From assembly GCA_014656175.1 (NCBI GenBank), contig BNBX01000009.1, positions 248,001-312,000 of the forward strand: DNA of 64,000 bases, in the 5' to 3' direction. Positions 44,454 to 52,848 of the stretch are shown here, piece by piece. Below the pieces are notes generated by a model. It made no database searches, was not told the origin of the DNA, and was given only the letters and a program-made list of their open reading frames with translations. The DNA comes from Streptomyces werraensis. Its GTDB lineage: Bacteria > Actinomycetota > Actinomycetes > Streptomycetales > Streptomycetaceae. The position numbers and the translations under genes were made by a program. Position 1 is the first letter of the stretch. The number at the start of each line of letters is the position of its first letter.

Positions 44454-45542
44454 TCATCGCAGCGGGCGCGCCTCCGCCATCCGCTGCTCGGCGATCCGGT
44501 CGGCCGCGGCGGCCGGCGGAATACCGTCCTCCTTCGCACGTGCGAATATGGCGAGCGTGGTGTCGAAGATCTTCGACGCCTTCGCCTTGCACCGGTCGAA
44601 ATCGAAGCCGTGCAGCTCGTCCGCCACCTGGATCACGCCGCCGGCGTTCACCACGTAGTCCGGCGCGTAGAGGATCCCGCGGTCGGCGAGGTCCTTCTCC
44701 ACACCCGGGTGGGCGAGCTGGTTGTTGGCAGCGCCGCAGACCACCTTGGCGGTCAGCACCGGCACGGTGTCGTCGTTCAGGGCGCCGCCGAGCGCGCACG
44801 GGGCGTAGACGTCCAGGCCCTCGGTGCGGATCAGCGTCTCGGTGTCGGCCACGGCCGACACGCCCTCGGGATGCCGGTCGAGGATCCGGCGGACGGCGTC
44901 CTCACGCACGTCGGTGATCACGACCTCGGCGCCCTCGGCCCGCAGGTGCTCCACCAGGTGGTGCCCGACCTTGCCCACGCCCGCGATGCCGACCTTGCGG
45001 TCGCGCAGCGACGGGTCGCCCCACAGGTGCTGGGCGGCGGCCCGCATGCCCTGGTAGACGCCGTAGGAGGTGAGCACCGACGAGTCGCCCGCGCCGCCGT
45101 TCTCGGGGGAGCGGCCGGTGGTCCAGCGGCACTCCCGGGCCACGACGTCCATGTCGGCGACGTAGGTGCCGACGTCGCACGCGGTGACGTAGCGGCCGCC
45201 GAGGGAGGCGACGAACCGGCCGTAGGCCAGCAGCAGCTCCTCGGTCTTGATCCGCTCCGGGTCGCCGATGATCACGGCCTTGCCGCCGCCGTGGTCGAGA
45301 CCGGCCATGGCGTTCTTGTACGACATCCCGCGCGCGAGGTTGAGCGCGTCGGCGACGGCCTCCTCCTCGGAGGCGTACGGGTAGAAGCGCGTGCCGCCCA
45401 GGGCGGGGCCCAGAGCGGTGGAGTGGATGGCGATGACGGCCTTGAGGCCGCTGGCACGGTCCTGGCAGAGCACGACTTGTTCGTGGCCGCCCTGGTCCGA
45501 ACGGAACAGGGTGTGCAGGACGCCGTCAGATACGTCGGTCAC
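44454..45542 (-). CDS. vdh: valine (branched-chain amino acid) dehydrogenase
   Basis: 362 residues of the Glu/Leu/Phe/Val dehydrogenase family, closely resembling the characterised Streptomyces Vdh. It deaminates L-valine with NAD+, feeding branched acyl-CoA units to fatty acids and polyketides. Motifs: M-A-G-L-D-H-G-G-G-K-A-V (catalytic Lys88), G-I-A-G-V-G-K-V-G (NAD fold), and C-G-A-A-N-N-Q-L. GTG 45542 is chosen because GGAG lies about 8 nt upstream and matches V-T-D-V-S-D-G-V. It is followed by a strong hairpin. Confidence 0.95.
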   Translation of the reverse strand: MTDVSDGVLHTLFRSDQGGHEQVVLCQDRASGLKAVIAIHSTALGPALGGTRFYPYASEEEAVADALNLARGMSYKNAMAGLDHGGGKAVIIGDPERIKTEELLLAYGRFVASLGGRYVTACDVGTYVADMDVVARECRWTTGRSPENGGAGDSSVLTSYGVYQGMRAAAQHLWGDPSLRDRKVGIAGVGKVGHHLVEHLRAEGAEVVITDVREDAVRRILDRHPEGVSAVADTETLIRTEGLDVYAPCALGGALNDDTVPVLTAKVVCGAANNQLAHPGVEKDLADRGILYAPDYVVNAGGVIQVADELHGFDFDRCKAKASKIFDTTLAIFARAKEDGIPPAAAADRIAEQRMAEARPLR

Positions 45543-45762
45543 TGTGGTGACTCCTGAGTAAGTAGCGGCGGGTGGGACGGGCTCCCGTACGGGTGGCGGG
45601 GGCTGTGGCACGAGAGTAGATCCTTACGCGCCGGTCGGCGGCACTGTGTCCCGGATCACCTCCGTCCGGAGTACCGCGTGCGACGATTTGCCGGGGTTTC
45701 CCACCCGTCCGGGCGGGGGCCGGGCAGGTTTTCGCAGCGGTCCGCGGGGGAGGGAGCAGAGC

Positions 45763-46605
45763 GTGACCAAGGTGTCCTCGGTGATCGTCCCCTACGCCTC
45801 CTACCTGCGCGTCTACGAACCGCTGGCCGCCTTCCGCGAGCCGGAGCGCGGGCACTGGGAGCGGTACGCCCGGCGTGACGACCTCCCCTCCTACCAGGAG
45901 GAGCTGCGCCGGTCGCTCGCCGACCTCGCGGCGGTCCCGCCGGCGCCGGTCCCGGTGCACGAGAGCGACGACGCCTTCGTGCTGGAGACGGACGGCGAGG
46001 TCCGGGTCTGCCCGTGGCGCACCCGGCTGCGCGGCTGGCAGGCCCTGGGCGAGCTCGCGGAGGAGTACCCGCTGCCGGTCCTGGACGCCCTGCTGCCCCC
46101 CGTCGTGCGGCACGAGACGAGCCGGGACTACGAGCGCTGGCTGGCCGAGCATCCCGACGCGCGGCCGTGGATCCGTACCTCCACCTGGCAGGTGCCGATC
46201 AACTGGTTCGTGCTCTTCGCCGACGAGGAGCGCGAGTACGCCGTGGGCTCCGGGGGCGAGGTCCCGGTCCTGCGCTACCGCACGCCCATGGTGCAGGCGC
46301 GGCGCCGGGTGGCGCGGGGGCTGCGGGCGCTGCGGGACGCCGTGGACGAGAGCCTGCTGATCGACGGCCTGGTGGACGTCGGCCGCTGGCTGGAGGAGTT
46401 CCACCCGCGGTCGCTGGTCGAGCTGGACTACGGGGGACTGGTGCACGCCCTGCCGGCCGGCGCCCTGGAGGAGGACCACTCGGCGGCCGACGTCGGCGAG
46501 GGGATCGCGGCGCTGCGGCGGGGCGACGAGGGGGGCGCGGCGGAGGCGTACGGGCGCCTCGTCGAGCGCTGGCGCGCGGTCCGTGGCCTGCGCTCGGCGA
46601 ACTGA
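45763..46605 (+). CDS. conserved actinobacterial protein of unknown function
   Basis: 280 residues without membrane segments, rich in Arg/Glu and aromatic residues. Conserved-looking blocks include S-V-I-V-P-Y-A-S-Y-L-R-V-Y-E-P-L, W-Q-V-P-I-N-W-F-V-L-F and L-V-E-L-D-Y-G-G-L-V-H. No catalytic motif recognised. GTG 45763 has GGGAGGGAG upstream. It lies between vdh (divergent) and bldC, the same order I recall in other Streptomyces. Function unknown. Confidence 0.85.
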   Translation: MTKVSSVIVPYASYLRVYEPLAAFREPERGHWERYARRDDLPSYQEELRRSLADLAAVPPAPVPVHESDDAFVLETDGEVRVCPWRTRLRGWQALGELAEEYPLPVLDALLPPVVRHETSRDYERWLAEHPDARPWIRTSTWQVPINWFVLFADEEREYAVGSGGEVPVLRYRTPMVQARRRVARGLRALRDAVDESLLIDGLVDVGRWLEEFHPRSLVELDYGGLVHALPAGALEEDHSAADVGEGIAALRRGDEGGAAEAYGRLVERWRAVRGLRSAN

Positions 46606-47145
46606 CGTTTGACCAAACGCCCTTCTTGGGGTTTTGTCTTCGCCCTGAGGTGGGTTGAAGTCGCGTCAATCCGGATGCGACATCGGACGTAGCGGCCGTT
46701 CCGGGCGTAAGTCCCAAGCGTGTCAAGCGTGACGGACCGCACGTACAAGGCCCTTGCGCCCCTTGCCCCTCCTCATGCCAAAATAGGACAAGGAGTCCGG
46801 GGAGGGCTCCTCCGTCCTGCTGTGCTCCACTATGGGCGGAATCTCAGCATTGCACGCTTTGGGGGGTCCGGTGACTCCTGCACGTTGCTGTGACTGATCG
46901 TCACAGGGGCGTGACTGTCCGCTATGGCATGGTCCATCGGCTTCCGCGGCTGATGAACACCTGGGAGGGCAATTCCATCGGTTTGGCCGACGTGGCTGGA
47001 CAGATGGTGTAGTTGTAGTGCCGAGGACAAGCCGTTCGTCCTATAACCGACTCGACTCGCGTCCGCCATTTCGGGCAACGCGGGTCAAGGTGCAGAATTT
47101 AGAGGAAAGAACCGAGAAGGTTCGGTTCTCCCGAGGAGGCCGCTC
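46606..47145. other. 540-bp non-coding region upstream of bldC
   Basis: No supported gene. It is less GC-rich than its surroundings and contains several small inverted repeats: GTGAC/GTCAC near 46907, and AGAACCGA (47108-47115) with TCGGTTCT (47122-47129) directly before the bldC ribosome site. The length and structure suggest complex control of bldC, possibly with a long 5' leader. No promoter can be called with confidence. Confidence 0.6.
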
Positions 47146-47352
47146 ATGACCGCTCGCACCCCTGATGCCGAGCCGCTGCTGACCCCCGCTGAGGTTGCCA
47201 CCATGTTCCGCGTCGACCCGAAGACGGTCACGCGCTGGGCCAAGGCCGGCAAGCTCACGTCGATCCGCACGCTCGGCGGGCACCGCCGCTACCGCGAGGC
47301 CGAGGTCCGCGCACTGCTCGCGGGCATCCCGCAGCAGCGCAGCGAGGCCTGA
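47146..47352 (+). CDS. bldC: developmental regulator BldC
   Basis: 68 residues; a MerR-like winged-helix DNA-binding domain standing alone: L-L-T-P-A-E-V-A-T-M-F-R-V-D-P-K-T-V-T-R-W-A and T-L-G-G-H-R-R-Y-R. BldC binds DNA co-operatively as head-to-tail oligomers and controls the entry into sporulation and antibiotic production in Streptomyces. ATG 47146 follows GAGGAGG at ideal spacing. An 8-bp inverted repeat lies just before the ribosome site and a T-tailed terminator follows. Confidence 0.98.
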   Translation: MTARTPDAEPLLTPAEVATMFRVDPKTVTRWAKAGKLTSIRTLGGHRRYREAEVRALLAGIPQQRSEA

Positions 47353-47787
47353 ACCTGCATGAACCGGGCAGAACCGGCTGGTCCCCCACCGGCCGCGACG
47401 CCCGGGAACTTTAGCTCCAAGCGACGCGGGGACTGCCCCAACAGCCCCCTCGCCCAACCGAGTCAGAGCTGCACAGCCAACTGAACACCGGGTGCGTCGT
47501 CGATCGCGCTGGACTCCGCCGGGTCCAGCGCGATCTTTTTTGTGCGCCGGTGGTGGGTCCGTGCGCGGTCCGGACGGCCTCAACGGCCTTCTGTGCGCGG
47601 GCTTGTCGGACTCTGAGGGCGCCTGCGGGATCGGCTGCGGAGGTGTCGGGGCAGAGCACTCGGGGGAGTGCAATTGCACATATTAAATTGACCTGTTGTA
47701 GGCGAGGTGTAAGTTCCGCCCTGGTGAAAACTCATGCGGTGACACCCGTCACATACCAGCCGGGTTGTTGAGCCGACGGCATATGCG
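47353..47787. other. intergenic region between bldC and DUF6274 gene
   Basis: No supported gene. It holds the bldC terminator and, at 47668-47679, the perfect 12-bp palindrome GTGCAATTGCAC in a locally AT-rich patch. TTGACC (about 47689-47694) with TAAGTT 16 bp downstream is a reasonable plus-strand promoter, followed only by very short frames. See findings. Confidence 0.55.
47502..47535 (+). terminator. intrinsic terminator of bldC
   Basis: GATCGCGCTGGAC (47502-47514) pairs perfectly with GTCCAGCGCGATC (47523-47535) and is followed by a T-run (TTTTTTG), a fully canonical Rho-independent terminator. Confidence 0.95.
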
Positions 47788-48006
47788 CTAGACGGAACGC
47801 GCGTTGACGGCGGCTTGTTCCTGTGGCCCCTCGGCGGGTTCGGGCGGCTCCGCGGGCTCGGTGTCGTCGACGGGCGCGGAGTCCATCGCCAGGCGCTGGA
47901 GACGGTGGCAGACCGGGCAGTGGCGGGTGAGATGCCGGTACGACGACGCGGCCGCGAGGTGCGCGCGGAGCAGTGCCCGTGTCTCGTGCCTGGCCGATGC
48001 CGTCAT
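47788..48006 (-). CDS. DUF6274-type small protein with CxxC
   Basis: 72 residues: M-T-A-S-A-R-H-E-T-R-A-L-L-R-A-H-L-A-A-A-S-S-Y-R-H-L-T-R-H-C-P-V-C-H-R-L, then an acidic Pro/Glu-rich tail. The H-L-T-R-H-C-P-V-C-H block (two Cys and three His) looks like a small zinc site. ATG 48006 has GGAGG 6 nt upstream, an excellent ribosome site. Streptomyces-restricted as far as I know; function unknown. Lies downstream of tRNA-Asp on the same strand. Confidence 0.88.
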   Translation of the reverse strand: MTASARHETRALLRAHLAAASSYRHLTRHCPVCHRLQRLAMDSAPVDDTEPAEPPEPAEGPQEQAAVNARSV

Positions 48007-48199
48007 GCGCCACCTCCGGTCCCCCGCGGGCACGTGCCCTGCTCCTGGAGTACCGAGGGACGGCGAGGCCGTCAAGACGGCGCAGGGGCCCGGGACAAGG
48101 GCGTTGAGGCCCTCCTTGGGCCACGGGGCCTGTGGGGAGGCCCTTACGACGCCTGCGGCGCCCGTACGGGGCGTACGGGTCGTAGGGGTCCGCACATGC

Positions 48200-48236
48200 G
48201 GAAGGCCCGCCATCCCTTACGGGGGGCGGGCCTTCC
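48200..48236 (-). terminator. terminator of tRNA-Asp copy 1
   Basis: GGAAGGCCCGCC (48200-48211) pairs with GGCGGGCCTTCC (48225-48236), just 3' of the minus-strand tRNA. Confidence 0.82.
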
Positions 48237-48242
48237 GGTATG

Positions 48243-48317
48243 CGGTCCTGACGGGATTTGAACCCGCGGCCTCCACCTTGACAGGGTGGCGAGCACTCCA
48301 AACTGCTCCACAGGACC
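48243..48317 (-). tRNA. tRNA-Asp (GTC), copy 1
   Basis: 75-nt cloverleaf; acceptor GGTCCTG pairs with CAGGACC, anticodon loop C-T-G-T-C-A-A between CACC and GGTG gives GTC, T loop GTTCAAATC. Identical in sequence to the copy at 52582. Confidence 0.97.
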
Positions 48318-48408
48318 TCAGTCGCGGCGCTTTCGTGCGTTGCGCTGCGAGAAGGACTGTACAGGAGCGGGAGCCCCCTGGTCGAACTCACCCTGCGTGC
48401 GGGTCCCG

Positions 48409-51400
48409 TCACGGTGCCGCGGCGTCGATCGCCTTCACGATCCGCTTGTCCGACACGGGGTACGCCGTGCCCAGCGCGTGGGCGAAGTAGCTGACCCGCA
48501 GCTCCTCGATCATCCAGCGGATGTCCCGCACCTGCTGCGGCACCGGCCGTCCCTGCGGCATCTGCTCCAGGAGCCAGGCGTACTCGTCCTGCATCTCGTG
48601 GACCTTCGCCATGCGCGTGGTGTCCCGCTGCACGTTCGTCGGCATCTGCTGCAGCCGGCGGTCGGCGGCCACCAGGTACCGCATCAGGTCCGGCATCCTG
48701 CGCAGCCCCGCCTCGGTCACGAAGCCCGGCTTCACGAGCCCGTCCAGCTGCGTGCGGACGTCCGTGAGGTTCGGCAGCAGTGCGGGGCTGCGGACGCCCT
48801 TCAGACGGCGCTCACAGGCCTGCCAGGCGGCCAGCACCTGCTGCACCTGCCCGACCGCGCGGACCGTCGTGTCGACGATCTCCGCGCGCACCTTGTCGAA
48901 CAGCTTCCGGTACGACTCCTCGTCCCACACCGGACCGCCGAAGTCCGCGATCAGCTTGTCCGCCGCGGCCATGGCGCAGTCGTCGAACAGCGCCTGCACC
49001 GAGCCGTGCGGATTGGCCGACAGAGCGAGCTTCTGAGGGTTGGTCAGCTTCTCGGACGCGAACTTCGCGGGATTGACCGGGATCCCCAGCAGGATCAGCC
49101 GCCGGGTGCCCTTCCACATCGCCTCCGCCTGCTCGGCCTCCGAGTCGAACAGCCGCACCGACACCGAGTCGCCGTCGTCCACCAGTGCCGGGTACGCCTT
49201 CACCGGCTGGCCGGCCCGGCGCGTCTCGAACACCCTGGTGAGCGAACCGATCGTCCAGTCCGTCAGCCCCTTGCGTTCCAGTGACTCCCCGCCCTGACGC
49301 TGCGCCGTGGCGGCGGCCGCCTGCGACAGCGCCTTGCGCGCCTTGGGACGCAGCTTGAGCTTCAGCGCCTCCAGGTCCTTGTCCTCGGCGAGCGTGCGGC
49401 GCCGCTCGTCGACGATCCGGAACGTCACCTTCAAGTGCTCGGGGACGCGGGACCAGTCGAAGTCGTCCGCCTCGAACGGCACCCCGACCATCCGCTTCAG
49501 CTCACGGGCCATGGTGACGGTCAGCGGCTCCTGCAGCGGCACCGCGCGCTCCAGGAACGCCTTCGCGTAGTTCGGCGCCGGCACGTAGTGGCGCCGGATC
49601 GGCTTGGGCAGCGAACGGATCAGCTCCGTGACGACCTCTTCGCGCAGACCCGGGATCTGCCAGTCGAAGCCCTCGTCCGTGACCTGGTTCAGCACCTGGA
49701 GCGGGATGTGGACGGTCACGCCGTCCGCGTCCGCCCCGGGCTCGAACTGGTACGTCACACGGAACTTGAGCGGCCCCTGGTGCCAGGTGTCGGGGTAGTC
49801 GGCCTTGGTGACCGCGTCAGCCGACTCACGGATGAGCATCTCCCGCTCGAAGTCGAGGAAGTCGGGCTGCTCGCGCCGCTTGTGCTTCCACCACGAGTCG
49901 AAGTGCGCGCCCGAGACCACATGGCCGGGGATCCGCTGGTCGTAGAAGTCGAAGAGGGTCTCGTCGTCGACCAGGATGTCCCGGCGCCGCGCCCGGTGCT
50001 CCAGCTCCTCGACCTCGGTCAGCAGCTTGCGGTTGTCCGCGAAGAACTTGTGGTGCGTGCGCCAGTCGCCATCCACCAGGGCGTTGCGGATGAACAGCTC
50101 GCGGGACAGGTCCGGGTCGATCCGCCCGTAGTTCACCTTCCGCTGCGCCACGATCGGCACGCCGTACAGCGTGACCTTCTCGTACGCCATCACGGCCGCC
50201 TGGTCCTTCTCCCAGTGCGGCTCGCTGTAGGTGCGCTTGAGCAGGTGCTCGGCGAGCGGCTCGACCCACTCCGGCTCGATCTTCGCGTTGACCCGCGCCC
50301 ACAGCCGGGACGTCTCCACCAGCTCCGCCGACATCACGAACCGCGGAGGCTTCTTGAACAGCGCGGAGCCCGGGAAGATGGCGAACTTGGCATTGCGCGC
50401 GCCGAGGTACTCGTTGCGCCCGCCGTCACGCCGGCCACCGCCCTGCCCGGAGTCCTTGGACTCCTTCACGTCCTTCATGCCGATGTGCGAGAGCAGACCG
50501 GCCAGCAGGGAGACGTGGACGCGGTCGGCGGGGGCGTCCTGGTCGTTGAGGTGGATGCCCATCTGCTTGGCGACGGTCCGCAGCTGGGCGTAGATGTCCT
50601 GCCACTCGCGGATGCGCAGGAAGTTCAGGTACTCCTGCTTGCACATCCGCCGGAACGACGAGGAGCCGCGCTCCTTCTGCTGCTCGCGGATGTACCGCCA
50701 CAGGTTGAGGAAGGCGAGGAAGTCGCTGGTCTCGTCGCGGAACCGGGCGTGCTGCTGATCGGCCTGCGTCTGCTTGTCGGCGGGACGCTCGCGCGGGTCC
50801 TGGATGGACAGGGCCGCCGCGATGACCATGACCTCGCGGACGCAGCCGTTGCGGTCGGCCTCCAGGACCATGCGCGCCAGACGCGGGTCCACCGGCAGCT
50901 GGGCCAGCTTCCGGCCCGTCTGGGTGAGGCGCTTGCGCGGGTCCTTCTGCGTGGGGTCCAGCGCGCCGAGCTCCTGGAGCAGCTGGACGCCGTCGCGGAT
51001 GTTGCGGTGGTCCGGCGGGTCGATGAAGGGGAACTTCTCGATCTCGCCCAGGCCGGCCGCCGTCATCTGGAGGATGACCGAGGCGAGGTTGGTCCGCAGG
51101 ATCTCCGCGTCGGTGAACTCGGGACGGGAGAGGAAGTCGTCCTCGCTGTAGAGCCGGATGCAGATGCCGTCCGAGGTACGGCCGCAGCGGCCCTTGCGCT
51201 GGTTGGCACTGGCCTGCGAGATCGGCTCGATCGGCAGCCGCTGCACCTTGGTGCGGTGGCTGTAGCGCGAGATACGGGCGAAGCCGGGGTCGATGACGTA
51301 CTTGATGCCGGGGACGGTGAGGGAGGTCTCGGCCACGTTGGTGGCCAGCACGATCCGGCGGCCGCTGTGCTGCTGGAACACCCGGTGCTGCTCGGCGTGC

Positions 51401-52389
51401 GACAGCCGGGCGTACAGCGGCAGCACCTCGGTGGAGCGGTACCGCTTCTTGGTCAGCGCGTCCGCCGTGTCCCGGATCTCCCGCTCGCCGGAGAGGAACA
51501 CCAGGATGTCGCCGGGACCCTCCGCCATCAGCTCCTCGACGGCGTCGGTGATCGCGGTGATCTGGTCCCGGTCGGCGTCGTCGGAGTCCTCTTCCAGCAA
51601 CGGCCGGTACCGCACCTCCACCGGGTACGTCCGCCCGCTGACCTCGATGATCGGGGCGTCGTCGAAGTGCCGGGAGAAACGCTCGGGGTCGATGGTCGCC
51701 GAGGTGATGACGACCTTGAGGTCGGGACGCTTAGGCAGCAGCTGGGCGAGATAGCCGAGCAGGAAGTCGATGTTCAGGGACCGCTCGTGCGCCTCGTCGA
51801 TGATGATCGTGTCGTAGGCGCGCAGGTCGCGGTCGGTCTGGATCTCCGCGAGGAGGATGCCGTCCGTCATCAGCTTGACGAACGTGGCCTCCGGGTCCAC
51901 CTGGTCGGTGAAGCGGACCTTCCAGCCGACGGCCTCGCCGAGCGGGGTGTCCAGCTCCTCGGCGACCCGCTCGGCCACCGTGCGGGCCGCGATCCGCCGG
52001 GGCTGGGTGTGCCCGATCATGCCGCGGACGCCGCGTCCCAGCTCCATGCAGATCTTCGGGATCTGCGTGGTCTTGCCGGAGCCCGTCTCACCGGCCACGA
52101 TCACCACCTGGTGATCACGGATGGCCTCGGCGATGGCGTCCTTCTTCTGGCTGACGGGCAGCTGCTCGGGATACCTGACCTCCGGCACCCTGGCCCGGCG
52201 CGCCGCCATCCGCTCCTCGGCCGCGGCGACCTCCGCCTCGATCTCACCGAGCACGGCGGCGCGTGCTTCCGGCTTACGGATCTTGCGGGCGCCCTCGAGC
52301 CGCCGCCCGAGCCGGTGCGCATCGCGCAGCGACAGCTCGGAGAGACGGGAGGCGAGGGAGCCGAGGGCGGGGGCAGAGTGCGTAGACAT
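48409..52389 (-). CDS. hrpA: DEAH-box ATP-dependent RNA helicase HrpA
   Basis: 1326 residues, full length for HrpA. Motif I V-A-G-E-T-G-S-G-K-T-T-Q, motif II I-I-D-E-A-H-E-R-S-L, motif III S-A-T-I-D, motif VI Q-R-K-G-R-C-G-R, followed by the helicase-associated, OB-fold and long DUF3418-type C-terminal regions. HrpA-type helicases act in mRNA processing and rescue of stalled ribosomes. ATG 52389 has GGAG 6 nt upstream. It is bracketed by two identical tRNA-Asp genes on the same strand. Confidence 0.96.
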   Translation of the reverse strand: MSTHSAPALGSLASRLSELSLRDAHRLGRRLEGARKIRKPEARAAVLGEIEAEVAAAEERMAARRARVPEVRYPEQLPVSQKKDAIAEAIRDHQVVIVAGETGSGKTTQIPKICMELGRGVRGMIGHTQPRRIAARTVAERVAEELDTPLGEAVGWKVRFTDQVDPEATFVKLMTDGILLAEIQTDRDLRAYDTIIIDEAHERSLNIDFLLGYLAQLLPKRPDLKVVITSATIDPERFSRHFDDAPIIEVSGRTYPVEVRYRPLLEEDSDDADRDQITAITDAVEELMAEGPGDILVFLSGEREIRDTADALTKKRYRSTEVLPLYARLSHAEQHRVFQQHSGRRIVLATNVAETSLTVPGIKYVIDPGFARISRYSHRTKVQRLPIEPISQASANQRKGRCGRTSDGICIRLYSEDDFLSRPEFTDAEILRTNLASVILQMTAAGLGEIEKFPFIDPPDHRNIRDGVQLLQELGALDPTQKDPRKRLTQTGRKLAQLPVDPRLARMVLEADRNGCVREVMVIAAALSIQDPRERPADKQTQADQQHARFRDETSDFLAFLNLWRYIREQQKERGSSSFRRMCKQEYLNFLRIREWQDIYAQLRTVAKQMGIHLNDQDAPADRVHVSLLAGLLSHIGMKDVKESKDSGQGGGRRDGGRNEYLGARNAKFAIFPGSALFKKPPRFVMSAELVETSRLWARVNAKIEPEWVEPLAEHLLKRTYSEPHWEKDQAAVMAYEKVTLYGVPIVAQRKVNYGRIDPDLSRELFIRNALVDGDWRTHHKFFADNRKLLTEVEELEHRARRRDILVDDETLFDFYDQRIPGHVVSGAHFDSWWKHKRREQPDFLDFEREMLIRESADAVTKADYPDTWHQGPLKFRVTYQFEPGADADGVTVHIPLQVLNQVTDEGFDWQIPGLREEVVTELIRSLPKPIRRHYVPAPNYAKAFLERAVPLQEPLTVTMARELKRMVGVPFEADDFDWSRVPEHLKVTFRIVDERRRTLAEDKDLEALKLKLRPKARKALSQAAAATAQRQGGESLERKGLTDWTIGSLTRVFETRRAGQPVKAYPALVDDGDSVSVRLFDSEAEQAEAMWKGTRRLILLGIPVNPAKFASEKLTNPQKLALSANPHGSVQALFDDCAMAAADKLIADFGGPVWDEESYRKLFDKVRAEIVDTTVRAVGQVQQVLAAWQACERRLKGVRSPALLPNLTDVRTQLDGLVKPGFVTEAGLRRMPDLMRYLVAADRRLQQMPTNVQRDTTRMAKVHEMQDEYAWLLEQMPQGRPVPQQVRDIRWMIEELRVSYFAHALGTAYPVSDKRIVKAIDAAAP

Positions 52390-52451
52390 ACGAACTCCAG
52401 GATCTCAGACCGCGGAAAAACGCGGCGAGCCATTTTGCCGGGGCACACAAC

Positions 52452-52478
52452 AAGGCCCCGATCAGTGATCGGGGCCTT
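52452..52478 (-). terminator. terminator of the tRNA-Asp/Phe/Glu cluster
   Basis: AAGGCCCCGATCA (52452-52464) pairs with TGATCGGGGCCTT (52466-52478), immediately 3' of tRNA-Phe on the minus strand. Confidence 0.85.
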
Positions 52479-52483
52479 TGCTG

Positions 52484-52557
52484 TGGCTGGGGCCGGGGTC
52501 GAACCGGCGACCTTCCGCTTTTCAGGCGGACGCTCGTACCAACTGAGCTACCCAGCC
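52484..52557 (-). tRNA. tRNA-Phe (GAA)
   Basis: 74-nt cloverleaf; acceptor GGCTGGG, anticodon loop C-T-G-A-A-A-A between CCGC and GCGG gives GAA, T loop GTTCGACC. Confidence 0.96.
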
Positions 52558-52559
52558 GC

Positions 52560-52579
52560 GATGTTTCACGTGAAACATC
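52560..52579. other. parS centromere site (ParB binding)
   Basis: GATGTTTCACGTGAAACATC is a perfect 20-bp palindrome containing the 14-bp core GTTTCACGTGAAAC of bacterial parS. It lies in the 24-bp spacer between tRNA-Phe and tRNA-Asp. Streptomyces carry about 20 such sites clustered around oriC, so this places the window in the origin-proximal part of the chromosome arm. Confidence 0.95.
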
Positions 52580-52581
52580 AG

Positions 52582-52656
52582 CGGTCCTGACGGGATTTGA
52601 ACCCGCGGCCTCCACCTTGACAGGGTGGCGAGCACTCCAAACTGCTCCACAGGACC
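52582..52656 (-). tRNA. tRNA-Asp (GTC), copy 2
   Basis: 75-nt gene identical to the copy at 48243, with anticodon GTC. The middle gene of a Glu-Asp-Phe cluster on the minus strand. Confidence 0.97.
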
Positions 52657-52695
52657 AAGCATGTGTCGTACGACAGTGTCGCACAGGGTGGTGCG

Positions 52696-52768
52696 TGCCC
52701 CCAACGGGATTCGAACCCGTGCTACCGCCTTGAAAGGGCGGCGTCCTAGGCCGCTAGACGATGAGGGC
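52696..52768 (-). tRNA. tRNA-Glu (TTC)
   Basis: 73-nt cloverleaf; acceptor GCCCTCA pairs with TGGGGGC (one G-U), anticodon loop C-T-T-T-C-A-A between CCGCC and GGCGG gives TTC, T loop GTTCGAAT. First gene of the tRNA cluster. Confidence 0.96.
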
Positions 52769-52848
52769 TATCGGCCCGCCTGGGCGCTTCTCAGCGCGTC
52801 GGGGACGTGAGAAGCATATGGGATGGCGGGACGGTTCGCCAAAACGCT

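Noticed and set aside
47720..47772. 15-codon leader-type frame starting GTG AAA ACT and ending in Cys
   Set aside because: No ribosome site, no downstream structural gene on that strand, and no repeated key codon as in attenuation leaders; kept only as part of the orphan-promoter finding.
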